Shown in pieces: positions 6,704-15,850 of a stretch of 20,395 nucleotides of DNA. Positions within the stretch are counted from its first letter, which is position 1. Each line of letters opens with the position of its first letter. This DNA is from Chloroflexota bacterium (lineage in GTDB: Bacteria; Chloroflexota; Dehalococcoidia; Bin125), in assembly GCA_026705105.1 (NCBI GenBank), contig JAPPBK010000293.1, positions 1-20,395 of the forward strand, read 5' to 3'. The notes beneath the pieces are model-generated. The model was not told where the DNA came from and did no database searches. It was given only the letters and a program-made list of their open reading frames with translations. Position numbers and translations under genes: made by a program.

Positions 6704-7462
6704 TCAACCGAGTTGTTGTACCAGCGTCGCCGAGAAGCCGATTACGTTGAAGCCGAAGTGCGCCATTGACGCCGCGGTCAGTGACCCGGTGCGCAGATAG
6801 ACGATGCCCAGGATCACCCCGGCGACGGCAAACGGAATCAGGCTGCCCAGGTCGGCGTGCAACGCGGAGAACACGGCGGACGAGATCACAAACGCGGGAA
6901 TCATCCCCCAGTGCGGACGCAGTCCACCCAGGATGAAGCCGCGGGCGAACGCCTCCTCGTAGATCGGCGCGCAGACGACAACGAGGACGGCAAGGGCGAT
7001 CATCACTGATGCGTGGACAAACAGCCGATCGTCGTCAATCGTCGACTGGGGCTCGAGCGAGTCCGCCCCGGCTGAAGTGACGATCAAGGTGTAGATGAAC
7101 AGCACGGCATAGATCGTGATCAGTCCACCAACTGCCCAGACGACATCAGTGGAAGTTGGTTTGCGCCAGGCGACGACCCCGGGCTGGCTGCGTCGCCGCA
7201 TGATCAGTAACGGGAGCGCGAACCAGCCGATCAGTCCGGCCAGACCCTGTCCGACGATGAAGATCAGCAATCCTGTTTCGCTGGTCGCCTCGCCGCCATC
7301 GATCTCAGTCACGATTGCCGTAGTCAGGATGATGATCAGCAACCAGGCCAGCGTGCAGAGCAAGCCCCAGCCGACCAGTTTGAAGCCTTCGAGGCCGCGA
7401 TCAAGCCCGCGCTCAGCGGCAGGCTGTTCATCCTGGTCTTCGAGATCGATCTGTCGAGTCAT
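6704..7462 (-). CDS. CPBP family intramembrane glutamic endopeptidase (second copy)
   Basis: 252 residues from ATG 7462. The first 28 residues are acidic and hydrophilic; several hydrophobic helices follow (about 30-52, 65-88, 107-130, 152-167, 187-203, 207-223). All three CPBP (Abi/CAAX-protease) motifs are intact: EExxxR as EEAFARGF (Glu169, Glu170, Arg174), FxxxH as FSALH (His202), and HxxxN as HFGFN (His235, Asn239). Members are membrane proteases related to Rce1; bacterial roles are mostly unknown. A longer open frame reaches 7825, but ATG 7462 is chosen because it overlaps the preceding gene's stop (ATGA) and begins where family similarity can start. It is a tandem paralogue of the gene upstream and sits between it and trpA. 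No tryptophan function is implied by its sequence. Confidence 0.88.
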   Translation of the reverse strand: MTRQIDLEDQDEQPAAERGLDRGLEGFKLVGWGLLCTLAWLLIIILTTAIVTEIDGGEATSETGLLIFIVGQGLAGLIGWFALPLLIMRRRSQPGVVAWRKPTSTDVVWAVGGLITIYAVLFIYTLIVTSAGADSLEPQSTIDDDRLFVHASVMIALAVLVVVCAPIYEEAFARGFILGGLRPHWGMIPAFVISSAVFSALHADLGSLIPFAVAGVILGIVYLRTGSLTAASMAHFGFNVIGFSATLVQQLG

Positions 7463-8313
7463 CCGACTCCATGCTCCGCTACCAACAGTAGGATGACGCC
7501 GAGATTCCAACCGGCGTGCGCCAGCGCAGGGGCGGTCAGGTGCTTGGTCCGAAGGTAGAGCGCGCCGAAGATCAGTCCGAATATCCCGAACGGTATGGCC
7601 GCATACAGATTGAGATGCACGGCCGAAAAGAGCGCGGCGCTGAGGACGAGCGACGGAACCATCCACCAGACGCGGTTGAGCCCACCGAGAATGAAGCCGC
7701 GGAAGAAGGTCTCCTCGACAAGCGGAGCCAGGATCACTGCGGAGGCGGCGAGCATGCCGGCGACCCACCAGTTGGGGAACGCGGACCAGTCTTCGGGTGG
7801 CTCGCCGCGAAACGTCCACCACCAATCTCCCCAGTCGGCGATCTGCTCAAAGACCAACCAGACAACGACCATGCTCACCAAGCCACACAAGGCCCAGAGC
7901 ACGTCTCCTCGCCGAGGACGCCGCCACTGGATCAAATCTGCCGCATCGTGCCGCCGCATGATCCAGCGAGGCAGCCAGACCCAGAGAACGGCGAGCATCG
8001 CATACGCAGCCGTCATGTCGATGGCGAGGCGCCAGTTGGGTTCGACACGCTCCTCCAGCCCTGACAGCCTGATGACCACAACCACCAACACAAGCAGAAC
8101 AAAGCCGAGAAGCGACAGAGACACCGCGCGAAGCGGCATCCGCGCACGACCAAGAGTCCGTCGTTTCGGTAAGTCGAGGAAGCTATCGGGTACAAATGGA
8201 TGCGGCGTGATCGGCGGTGGATGCGCCGTCTGCGCCGCCGGAAATGCGTTCAGCGACATGGGATCGCGCTGAACCGCGCGGCGAGCCGACAGATCCAGCG
8301 GATCAATCGGCAT
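7459..8313 (-). CDS. CPBP family intramembrane glutamic endopeptidase (first copy)
   Basis: 284 residues. A Pro-rich cytoplasmic tail of about 60 residues leads into transmembrane helices (about 64-82, 98-117, 137-156, 184-199, 218-231, 236-254). The CPBP motifs are complete: EETFFRGF (Glu200, Glu201, Arg205), FSAVH (His233) and HAGWN (His266, Asn270). It shares GFILGGL, ALYLRT/VYLRT and the HxxxN layout with the next gene, so the two arose by duplication, although the N-terminal halves have diverged. A Trp-rich loop (about 159-183, with WGDWWW) lies between helices. The ATG overlaps the trpB stop in TAATG, which implies that ribosomes finishing trpB start this protein. Role unknown; CPBP proteins process prenylated proteins or peptides or regulate membrane signalling in the cases studied. 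Confidence 0.88.
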   Translation of the reverse strand: MPIDPLDLSARRAVQRDPMSLNAFPAAQTAHPPPITPHPFVPDSFLDLPKRRTLGRARMPLRAVSLSLLGFVLLVLVVVVIRLSGLEERVEPNWRLAIDMTAAYAMLAVLWVWLPRWIMRRHDAADLIQWRRPRRGDVLWALCGLVSMVVVWLVFEQIADWGDWWWTFRGEPPEDWSAFPNWWVAGMLAASAVILAPLVEETFFRGFILGGLNRVWWMVPSLVLSAALFSAVHLNLYAAIPFGIFGLIFGALYLRTKHLTAPALAHAGWNLGVILLLVAEHGVG

Positions 8314-9494
8314 TATCTCCCTCGCGCCGCCAGGGCGTCGCGGACGATCTCGACATCCTTGTCACCGCGACCGGAGAGGCCGAGCAGGATGACCTCGTCG
8401 GAGCTCATCGACGGCGCGATCCTGGCTGCGTAGGCGATCGCGTGCGCGGTCTCGAGCGCCGGGATGATTCCCTCGGTCTCGGAGAGCAGCTTCAGCCCGT
8501 CCAGCGCCTCGTCGTCGGTGACCGAAACGTACTCCGCACGCTCGGTCAGCATCAGCCAGGCGTGCTCGGGACCAACGCCCGGGTAGTCGAGGCCGGCGGA
8601 GATCGAGTGCGCCTCGGTGATCTGGCCGTGCTCGTCCTGCAGCACGTAGGTGCGGGTGCCGTGCAACACGCCGGGTGCGCCCGCCGAGAGCGTCGCGGCA
8701 TGACGGGCGTCCAGTCCTTCGCCGGCGGCTTCGACGCCGATCAAGCGAACCGGATCGTCGATCAGCGGGTGGAACAGCCCGATTGCGTTGCTCCCGCCGC
8801 CGACACAGGCGACGGCGACATCGGGAAGCTTGCCGATCTTCTCCTGCAACTGATCTCTCGCCTCGCGCCCGATGCAGGACTGCAACTCGCGCACGATCAC
8901 CGGGTACGGATGGGGACCAATCGCGCTGCCGATCAGGTAATGCGTGTTGCGAACGTTGGTGACCCAGTCGCGGATCGCTTCGTTGATCGCGTCCTTGAGC
9001 GTCCGCGCGCCGGACGTGACCGGCACAACCTCGGCGCCGAGCAGCTTCATGCGGAAGACGTTGAGCGCCTGGCGGCGGACATCTTCTTCGCCCATGTAGA
9101 CGATGCACTCAATCCCGAAGCGGGCGCAGGCGGTCGCGGTGGCGACTCCGTGTTGACCCGCGCCGGTTTCGGCGATGATCCGCGGCTTGCCCATCCGCTG
9201 CGCCAGGAGCACCTGACCGAGTGCGTTGTTGATCTTGTGGGCGCCGGTGTGGGCGAGGTCTTCGCGCTTGAGCCAGATCTGCGCACCGCCGAGTTGCTCC
9301 GACAGCCGTTCCGCGTAGGTCAACGGCGTCTCGCGTCCCACGTAGTCGCGCAGCATCGCGTCAAGGTTTGCGGCGAACGTTGGATCTGCCCGCGCCTCAG
9401 TCCAGGCATCGTCCAGCTCTGCCAGCGCGGGCATCAACGTTTCGGGCGCGAACTGTCCGCCGAAAGGACCAAAGGCTCCACTCTCTCTGCTCAC
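8313..9494 (-). CDS. trpB: Tryptophan synthase beta chain
   Basis: 393 residues from GTG 9494. Pyridoxal-phosphate enzyme joining indole and serine to form tryptophan, in complex with TrpA. The N-terminus FGPFGGQFAPETLMPAL is typical. The PLP-binding lysine lies in HTGAHKINN (Lys87, same number as in Salmonella). Also visible are AETGAGQHGVATA, MGEEDVRRQALNVFRMKLLGAEV, the phosphate-binding loop GGGSNAIG, and SGRGDKD near the C-terminus. It is of the classical TrpB1 type that pairs with TrpA. The frame stays open upstream to 9593, but GTG 9494 is chosen because it gives the standard N-terminus and a 4-bp GTGA overlap with the trpF stop. Its own TAA overlaps the ATG of a CPBP gene, separating it from trpA by two unrelated genes. 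Confidence 0.96.
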   Translation of the reverse strand: MSRESGAFGPFGGQFAPETLMPALAELDDAWTEARADPTFAANLDAMLRDYVGRETPLTYAERLSEQLGGAQIWLKREDLAHTGAHKINNALGQVLLAQRMGKPRIIAETGAGQHGVATATACARFGIECIVYMGEEDVRRQALNVFRMKLLGAEVVPVTSGARTLKDAINEAIRDWVTNVRNTHYLIGSAIGPHPYPVIVRELQSCIGREARDQLQEKIGKLPDVAVACVGGGSNAIGLFHPLIDDPVRLIGVEAAGEGLDARHAATLSAGAPGVLHGTRTYVLQDEHGQITEAHSISAGLDYPGVGPEHAWLMLTERAEYVSVTDDEALDGLKLLSETEGIIPALETAHAIAYAARIAPSMSSDEVILLGLSGRGDKDVEIVRDALAARGR

Positions 9495-10174
9495 TTCGCA
9501 GCCTCGCCTTTCGCCGCCGCGATGAACGCGCGGATTTTCTCTCGGTCTTTGGTTCCGTCGGTTTCGAGGCCTGAGGAGGCATCGACGGCCCAAGGCCGCA
9601 CGGCGCGCACGGCCTCGCGGACGTTGTCCGGGTTGAGACCCCCGGCCAGGACCAGCGGGCGGCTCGACGCCACCTCCGCCGCGATCGACCAGTCGATGCG
9701 CTGTCCCATGCCGCCGCCCTGCTTCGACTTCGCGTCGAGCATCGTGATCGTGTTCGGGGCGCGAGCTATCTCTCGGATCACTGAACCGGCGTCCATACCG
9801 TCGGCCACGTGGACGACGCGCACGACGGCTCGACGGATTCGCGAAGCGAGAGCCGGATGCTCGCCCCCGCTCAGTTGGACCAGATCGAGATCGACCTGAT
9901 CGAGCACTCGCTCAATCTCGTCGACCGTCTGTCCCGCAAAGACGCCAACCAGGAGGGGCCGGTCGGCCGCATGGCGCTCACGTTCGACGGCATCGGTGGT
10001 CGCTTCCGCGATCTCGACGCGCGGCCCCAGCTCGCGGCGGACGGCGCGGGCGACCTTGAGGTCGATTCGTCTCGGCGCGTTGGCGAAGATCATCCCAATC
10101 TCGTCTGCGCCGGCCTCTCGCGCCCAAACGGCGTGCTCAACTGCTCTCACTGAACAGACCTTGACAAACGTCAT
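9491..10174 (-). CDS. trpF: Phosphoribosylanthranilate isomerase
   Basis: 227 residues, slightly long for TrpF. Catalyses the Amadori rearrangement of phosphoribosylanthranilate to CdRP. The catalytic Cys7 lies in VKVCSV (usually VKICGI; the Gly is replaced by Ser), and the catalytic acid Asp147 lies in MLDAKSKQGGGMGQRIDW, which corresponds to the usual LLDA..GGTGQTFDW. LAGGLNPDNV and VDASSGLE form the phosphate-binding C-terminal strands. An extra segment of about 15 residues around 52-70 (rich in Glu and Ala) extends the loop before the strand PLLVGVFAG. The ATG overlaps the trpC stop (ATGA) and the TGA overlaps the trpB GTG. Confidence 0.93.
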   Translation of the reverse strand: MTFVKVCSVRAVEHAVWAREAGADEIGMIFANAPRRIDLKVARAVRRELGPRVEIAEATTDAVERERHAADRPLLVGVFAGQTVDEIERVLDQVDLDLVQLSGGEHPALASRIRRAVVRVVHVADGMDAGSVIREIARAPNTITMLDAKSKQGGGMGQRIDWSIAAEVASSRPLVLAGGLNPDNVREAVRAVRPWAVDASSGLETDGTKDREKIRAFIAAAKGEAAK

Positions 10175-10956
10175 CGGCCCAACAACTCTCGCGCTTTGGC
10201 ATGCGGGTCTTCGGCCGAGGACAGCGCTTCCCCGATCAGGACCGCGTTGACGCCGCAGGCTTCCATGCGCTTCATGTCGTCGCGCGTGCGCACGCCGCTG
10301 GCGGCGACGACGGGAACAGACGGCGGAATCAGGTCTCTCAGACGCTCCGTGGTGCTCAAGTCTTCTTCGAATGTGTGCAGGTTGCGATTGTTGATCCCGA
10401 TGGCAGCGGCACCGGCGGACAGCGCCATCTCGGTCTCGGCCTCGTCGGTGACCTCGACGAACGGGATCAGACCGAACTTTTCGCCTGCTCGGGACAGGGA
10501 CGTGAGCTCGTCTGCGTCGAGCGTCTTGGCGATCAGTAGGTATGCGTCCGCCCCCAGCGCCGCCGCTTCGGCGACCTGGTAGGCGTCGACGTGGAACTCC
10601 TTGCGCAGCAGCGGCACGCCGCTGCCGGCCAGCGAGTCGGCTGCCTCGCAGAGGTCCTGGTCGGTGGCGAAGAACGCAGGCGATGTGAGCACCGACACGG
10701 CGACCGCGCCCATGTCGCAGTAGATGCGCGCGAGATTGCCCGGAGAGAGGTCGGGGGCGAACAGTCCCCTGGAGGGCGAGCCTCGCTTCACCTCAGCCAC
10801 GAATCCGACGCCGGGCTGCGTCAGCGCGGACGCGAAGTTGCTTCGCTGCGTCCGTGTGCGAGCGCGCTCGCAGAGTTCCCCGATCGGCACGGCGGCCTTA
10901 CGGGCTTCAACAGCCACGCGGGTCTCGGCGACAATGCGTTCGAGGACGGATGCCAT
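10171..10956 (-). CDS. trpC: Indole-3-glycerol phosphate synthase
   Basis: 261 residues from ATG 10956. Closes the indole ring by decarboxylating CdRP. Motifs in order: FVAEVKRGSPSRG (Lys57; usual AEVKKASPSKG), ISVLT-like VSVLTSPAFF, PLLRKEFHVDAYQ with catalytic Lys119 (the usual RKDF is RKEF here, a conservative change), ADAYLLIA, FVEV, IGINNRNL, VAASGV and VLIGEAL. The open frame continues 19 codons upstream, but ATG 10956 is chosen because it forms TAATG with the trpD stop and starts at the expected family position. Its stop overlaps trpF by 4 bp. TrpC and TrpF are separate proteins here, not fused as in enterobacteria. Confidence 0.95.
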   Translation of the reverse strand: MASVLERIVAETRVAVEARKAAVPIGELCERARTRTQRSNFASALTQPGVGFVAEVKRGSPSRGLFAPDLSPGNLARIYCDMGAVAVSVLTSPAFFATDQDLCEAADSLAGSGVPLLRKEFHVDAYQVAEAAALGADAYLLIAKTLDADELTSLSRAGEKFGLIPFVEVTDEAETEMALSAGAAAIGINNRNLHTFEEDLSTTERLRDLIPPSVPVVAASGVRTRDDMKRMEACGVNAVLIGEALSSAEDPHAKARELLGR

Positions 10957-12012
10957 TATGTCGCCTCTGTCGCTTCGGTTTCGGCTGTGATCGCCTGCGA
11001 CCGCTCGACCCACAGGTCCAGCTTACGCAGCGCGCGTTGATCGTCGATGCACTCGGCCGCGCGGCTGACGCCTTCGGCGAAGGTGGGCACTTCCTCGGCG
11101 GCCAACAGTCCGGCGGCGGCGTTGAGCGTGACGAAGCCGGTCAGCGCTGATGTCTTGCCGCCGAGCACGTCCCGCATCATCGTCGCGGACTGCTCCGCCG
11201 TGTCGCCTCCGCGCACCGACGCCAGTGACACCGGCCTGATCTGGAAGTCCTGAGGAGACACGGTGAACTCGGTCAGCCGATCTCGGTCGATTTGCCAGCA
11301 GGTGGTCTCCCCCTCGGGTGAGACTTCGTCCAATCCTTCGTGTCCGTGGACGACCAACCCTCGCCGTACGCCGAGCCGTCCCAGGGCGGCGGCCATCAGC
11401 GGTCCGAGTTCGGGCCGCGCGACGCCGATCAGTTGGTGCGTGGCGCGCGCCGGATTGGTAAGCGGGCCGAGGATGTTGAACACAGTGCGCACGCCGATGC
11501 GCCGACGAATCGGCGCGACATGGCGCATGGCCGGATGAAAGGCCTGGGCGAAGAGGAATCCGAACCCGACATCGCGGATGAGATCGGCGGCTTGGCCCGG
11601 CTCGACGCTGATCTGTCCCCCCAGTGCTTCGAGCACGTCGGCGCTGCCGACGCTGGAGGACATCGCGCGATTTCCGTGCTTGGCGACCGGGACGCCGCAG
11701 CCGGCCATGACGAACGCGGCGGCGGTTGACGAGTTGAAGGCGTGCGTGCCGGACCCGCCGGTGCCGGCGGTGTCGGCCAGTCGGGGGAGACCTGAGAGAT
11801 CAACTCGCAATGCGTGCTCGCGCATCGTGCGAGCAAGGCCCACGACTTCGTCGATCGTTTCGCCCTTCATGCGCAGCCCAGCGAGTAAGGCCGCAGCCTG
11901 TACATCGTCCGCCTCGCCCGACATCAACGCGTCCATCGCGGCCGACGCTTCCTGATCGGACAGACTCCTCCGCTCGTCGACGACGGCCGTCAGCGCCGCA
12001 CCCAGATCCGCG

Positions 12013-12020
<8 letters not shown>
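10956..12020 (-). CDS. trpD: Anthranilate phosphoribosyltransferase
   Basis: 354 residues from GTG 12020. Transfers phosphoribose from PRPP to anthranilate. The N-terminal helical domain carries QAAALLAGLRMKGET; the glycine-rich PRPP loop is DTAGTGGSGTHAFNSSTA (GTGGS at 86-90). KHGNRAMSSSVGSADVLEALG is the characteristic anthranilate/pyrophosphate region (with SVGS where many have KCGS or KSGS), and NILGPLTNPA is intact. VHGHEGLDEVSPEGET also matches the family. It is not fused to trpG. The GTG start lies within the 3' end of trpG (8-bp overlap), and the TAA overlaps the trpC ATG in TAATG. Confidence 0.95.
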
Positions 12021-12610
<590 letters not shown>

Positions 12611-12621
<11 letters not shown>

Positions 12622-13417
12622 CGTTGGCCTCTTCTCGTTCGCGCATGATGCGGCGCAGGGTGCGGTAGCCCTCGACCGCCCTGGGGAATCCGCAGTAGGG
12701 CGCTGCCGTGGCCATCACGCCTTCCAGCTCTCGCTCGGTGACGCCGTGGTTGAGCGCGCCGGGAATGTGGAACTGCAGCTCGTCGGGCTTGCTCAGCGCG
12801 ACCAGGATCGAGACGACGACCAGCGACCGGTCGCGGCGCGAGAGCTGGGAGCGCGACCAGAGGTCGCCGAAGGCGAACTCGAAAGCGAGCTTGCCCACCG
12901 TCCCGATCCGCTCCATTCCGGCCAACGCCTCGGCCGGGTCCTGGGCTTCTTCGCGGCCATTGAGCGTGCGCATCACGTCTACGGCGTCGCGGTGGCGCTG
13001 GTCGTCGTCCTTGTACTCGGCCCGCGGGATCGCGTACGGCTGGCCGTCGGCCTCACTCCACATGCCCACCAGCACGTTGATCATCTCGTTGCCTGCGGGG
13101 AAACCGGAGTAGCCGGCAATCTGCAGCGCAATCTCGGTCATCTCCTCGCGCGAGAGGCCGTTGGCCGGGCCGAAGCTGGCGTGGAAGCGGACGGCCTGCA
13201 GGCGTTCGAGCGCGCCCAGCATGGCCAGCGCGACAATGTTCCGGTCGCGGCGCGAGAGTTCGTCTCCTTGCCAGACCTGACCAAAGATGTAGTCGACGAC
13301 GTAGCTGCCGAACGCGCCGGTGCGCTCCTCGGCGGCCGCGGCGAAGCCGACCGGCTGGCCGGTCATCTCGGCCAGCAGCTCGCTGCCCGCCTGGCGTCGT
13401 TCCGAATGCGTGGTCAT
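12611..13417 (-). CDS. Double-domain carboxymuconolactone decarboxylase (CMD)-like protein
   Basis: 268 residues made of two CMD/AhpD-like repeats. The first holds LSRRDRNIVALAMLGAL (54-70) with GLSREEMTEIALQIAGYSGFPAG; the second holds LSRRDRSLVVVSILVAL (192-208) with GVTERELEGVMATAAPYCGFPRA. This is the PcaC-like gamma-CMD arrangement. Neither half has the CxxC pair of AhpD peroxidases, so a thiol peroxidase role is unlikely. The known pathway reaction (decarboxylating 4-carboxymuconolactone in protocatechuate breakdown) has no other pathway gene here, so the substrate is unknown. It lies 9 bp after the degenerate Nudix gene, with a GAGG ribosome site, and its stop overlaps the trpG start region by 11 bp, so it is part of the trp transcript. 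Confidence 0.85.
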
Positions 13418-13426
13418 CTCAGTGCC

Positions 13427-14146
13427 TCAATTCTCGTCTTCGTTGGCTGGCGCGCATTCTAGGCTTGCGGCCCGTCCCAACTCGGTGGCGATGACGCCGA
13501 CCTGCTCCAGCTCCGGTCGCGTCCAACCGAGCGACAAAGCCTTCTGGAAGTCCGCATCCCAGTCGAGATCACGTGCCAGCGCGGCGCTTGCCGCGATGCG
13601 ACCCGCCAGCCGAGCCAAGGCGACATCGCGGTCCCTCAACGAGTCGGGTCCCGACCGCATGTCTACGGAACCGGGAACCTCCTCAGCGAACAGATCATCC
13701 AGAGAGGTGTCTGCGGCAAAGTCCCAGCCCGAGTCCAGGCGTTCGATGACGTTGGCGAGCAGCTCGCTCTGCTGGTCGGGCAATTCAGCGATCGCCGACG
13801 ACGCGTCCCACCACTCCATCGCTTCGAACGGATTCGACTCGTCGTCCGGCGCGCCGTCGAACGCCTCCTCGACCGTGACCAGGTAGGCGTTGTGGATCGT
13901 GTGCCGCTGGCTCTCCGGCTCGGGACCGTAGACCGTGTGTGCGTAAACGGCGCGGACGCGCTGGCGCATGAGCTGAGCGAAGAGCCGCGGCACGGTGTCA
14001 TCCGGCTCCTCGCTCAGTGGCGTCACGTCGCCGGGCAGCCACCATTGTCCCGGCCAGAGCTCCTCTCGGTTGCGTCGGCGCAGCAACATGACGCGGCCAT
14101 GGTCGTCGAACATGACGCCGTAGCCGACGATCAGTGACTCCGACAT
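13427..14146 (-). CDS. Nudix-fold protein with lost catalytic box, plus unassigned C-terminal domain
   Basis: 239 residues. Residues 1-130 look like a Nudix fold: GYGVMFDDHGRVMLLRRR, then WPGQWWLPGD, then a region ending in EAMEWWDASSA, as in Nudix C-terminal strands. The Nudix box (Gx5Ex7REUxEExGU) is broken: the stretch from Gly39 gives RLFAQL where REUxEE is expected, so the metal-binding glutamates are missing. Diphosphate hydrolysis is therefore unlikely. The acidic linker and C-terminal part (about 135-239) are helical and end with LGWTRPELEQVGVIATELGRA; I do not recognise this domain. The ATG overlaps the trpE stop (TGATG), so it is translated right after trpE. Possible roles include ligand sensing or binding a nucleotide-like metabolite; this is inference. 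Confidence 0.6.
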   Translation of the reverse strand: MSESLIVGYGVMFDDHGRVMLLRRRNREELWPGQWWLPGDVTPLSEEPDDTVPRLFAQLMRQRVRAVYAHTVYGPEPESQRHTIHNAYLVTVEEAFDGAPDDESNPFEAMEWWDASSAIAELPDQQSELLANVIERLDSGWDFAADTSLDDLFAEEVPGSVDMRSGPDSLRDRDVALARLAGRIAASAALARDLDWDADFQKALSLGWTRPELEQVGVIATELGRAASLECAPANEDEN

Positions 14147-15654
14147 CAGTAGCCCCGGACCCCGCGAGCTGTGGAGCCGGCCCGCGAACGCTCCTCGGCC
14201 AAGTCGAGCGCGGTAAACATACCCATCGCTTTGTTGACGGTCTCGTCGAACTCGAACGTAGGCGTGGAGTCGAAGACGATCCCGCCGCCGGCCTGCACCG
14301 AGGCGACGCCGTCCTGCATGATGATCGTGCGAATCGTGATCGCCGTCTCCATGTTGCCGCCGAAGCCGAAGTAGCCGAGCGCGCCGGCGTAGGGCCCGCG
14401 TTGATCCTCCTCCAACTCGGAGATGATTTCCATCGCCCGGATCTTGGGCGCGCCGGAGACGGTGCCGGCCGGGAACGTGGCGCGCACGGCGTCGAATGAG
14501 CTTGCGCCGTCCGCCAGCTCAGCCTCGACGTGGGAGACCAGGTGCATGACGTGGCTGTAACGCTCGACGTCGAGCTCCTGGGTGACCCGCACCGTGCCGG
14601 GTCTGGCGACGCGGCCGATGTCGTTGCGGCCCAGGTCGAGCAACATCACGTGCTCGGCGATCTCCTTCTCATCGGCGCGGAGTTCCGCTTCCAGGGCGCG
14701 ATCCTCGTCGTCGTCCAAGCCCCGCCGGCGGGTGCCCGCGATCGGATGCGTCGATACCTTGCCGTCCTCGACGATCACCAACAGTTCCGGCGAGGTGCCG
14801 ACGATCTGATGGTCGTCCATCTCCATGTAGTAGGTATACGGCGAGGGATTCACGGTGCGCAGCGTGCGATAGACGTTGAATGGATGCACAAACGTCTCGC
14901 GTGAGAAGCGCTGAGAGAACACGCACTGGATGATGTCGCCGGCGACGACGTAGTCGATGATCTGCTTGACGTCCGAGAAGTAGGCCTCGCGCTCCATGTT
15001 GGAGCGGATTGCGCTTGAGTGGCCGGCCGGCTCGGGCGCGTCGCCGGGCGGAATCGGCCGGCCGGACTGCAAGCGCTCGACCAGCTCGTCGATGCGAAAC
15101 TCGGCCGCTCGGTAGGCGGCCTCGACATCACCGTCGAGCCGGGCGTGCGTGACAACCTTGATCACGTGCTTGAGGTGATCGAAGAGCAGCACCGTATCGA
15201 CGAACTGGAACAGCGCCTCGGGCAGACCGTGCGGATCGTGACCGGCGGGCTGGACTCGAGGCTCGAAGTGTCGGATTGACTCGTACGAGAGATAGCCCAC
15301 CGCGCCGCCGTGAAAGGGCGGCAGATCGGAGTTGGGCACGAGTTCGAATCGGCTCAGCTCGGCTTCCACCTCATCGAGCGGATCGACATCGCCGCCCGAT
15401 GGAGCGCGGAACACGCGGTAGGGCTCGGTGCCGATAAAGGAGTAGCGGCTGGGACGCTCGCCACCCTCGACCGATTCAAGCAGGAACGAGTATGCGCCGC
15501 GCTTGACCTTGAGAAAGGCGGAGACGGGCGTTTCGAGATCGGCCAGGACTTCGCGGTAGATCGCGGCGAAATTGCCTTGACCCGATCCAGTGGCATCAGC
15601 AGCCAACTGCTTGAATTGGTCGAGGCTAGGGGTAAGTTCACCGGTTGACGGCAT
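14146..15654 (-). CDS. trpE: Anthranilate synthase component I
   Basis: 502 residues. Makes anthranilate from chorismate with ammonia from TrpG, the first tryptophan-specific step. The N-terminal Trp feedback site is preserved as FLLESVEGGERPSRYSFIG (LLES at 58-61), so allosteric inhibition by tryptophan is expected. The chorismate-binding domain shows GDIIQCVFSQRF, NPSPYTYYM, IVGTSPELL, HPIAGTRRRG, LLDLGRNDIGRVA, HVMHLVSHVEA, ATFPAGTVSGAPKIRAMEII and the C-terminal IRTIIM and QAGGGIVFDSTP blocks. This distinguishes it from PabB and isochorismate synthases. AGGAG lies 10 bases before the ATG. It is first in the trp gene run; a promoter and leader region lie in the 220-bp gap to gmk. Confidence 0.96.
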   Translation of the reverse strand: MPSTGELTPSLDQFKQLAADATGSGQGNFAAIYREVLADLETPVSAFLKVKRGAYSFLLESVEGGERPSRYSFIGTEPYRVFRAPSGGDVDPLDEVEAELSRFELVPNSDLPPFHGGAVGYLSYESIRHFEPRVQPAGHDPHGLPEALFQFVDTVLLFDHLKHVIKVVTHARLDGDVEAAYRAAEFRIDELVERLQSGRPIPPGDAPEPAGHSSAIRSNMEREAYFSDVKQIIDYVVAGDIIQCVFSQRFSRETFVHPFNVYRTLRTVNPSPYTYYMEMDDHQIVGTSPELLVIVEDGKVSTHPIAGTRRRGLDDDEDRALEAELRADEKEIAEHVMLLDLGRNDIGRVARPGTVRVTQELDVERYSHVMHLVSHVEAELADGASSFDAVRATFPAGTVSGAPKIRAMEIISELEEDQRGPYAGALGYFGFGGNMETAITIRTIIMQDGVASVQAGGGIVFDSTPTFEFDETVNKAMGMFTALDLAEERSRAGSTARGVRGY

Positions 15655-15674
15655 GGGAACAGGCTCCTGGGGTG

Positions 15675-15714
15675 GACGCGGCGCACGGCTTTCTGAGCGG
15701 AATCCGGCCGCGTC
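15675..15714 (-). repeat. 8-bp inverted repeat in the trpE leader
   Basis: On the minus strand GACGCGGC (15714-15707) and GCCGCGTC (15682-15675) are perfect inverted arms with a 24-base loop. The downstream arm ends six bases before the AGGAG ribosome site of trpE. No T-run follows it, so an intrinsic terminator is not shown. If it folds in the message it could hinder ribosome access to trpE; the leader ORF upstream would let translation influence that folding. This is inference from position. Confidence 0.35.
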
Positions 15715-15725
15715 GGCGTGACGAC

Positions 15726-15827
15726 TTAGCCTGCGCCTCGCCAGACCCCCTGGCCGCCCGACGTGTGGCAGTGCGCGGACGGACGCGTGCGCGTTCCCAT
15801 CTCACCCGTTGACCACAGCGCGGACAT
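15726..15827 (-). CDS. Candidate trp leader peptide (33 residues)
   Basis: A short ORF starts at ATG 15827, six bases after an AGGAG ribosome site (15834-15838) and about 25 bases below the -10 box of the promoter overlapping gmk. It ends with TAA at 15726-15728, ahead of the inverted repeat that precedes trpE. It begins MSALWSTGEMG and ends GVWRGAG, with Trp at residues 5 and 29. Classical trp attenuators have two or three adjacent Trp codons; here they are separate, so this is a weaker case. It may instead be a simple small upstream ORF. Position, ribosome site and Trp content are the support; no homologue is known to me. Confidence 0.4.
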   Translation of the reverse strand: MSALWSTGEMGTRTRPSAHCHTSGGQGVWRGAG

Positions 15828-15850
15828 CGCGTGCTCCTGTTCCTCTCCGC

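Noticed and set aside
7463..7825. Upstream extension of the second CPBP gene to 7825
   Set aside because: The added 121 residues are Arg-rich and overlap the first CPBP gene out of frame. ATG 7462 gives the standard 4-bp overlap.
8217..9899. 560-residue open frame on the plus strand
   Set aside because: Antisense to trpB and part of trpF, with no domain-like pattern; a composition artefact.
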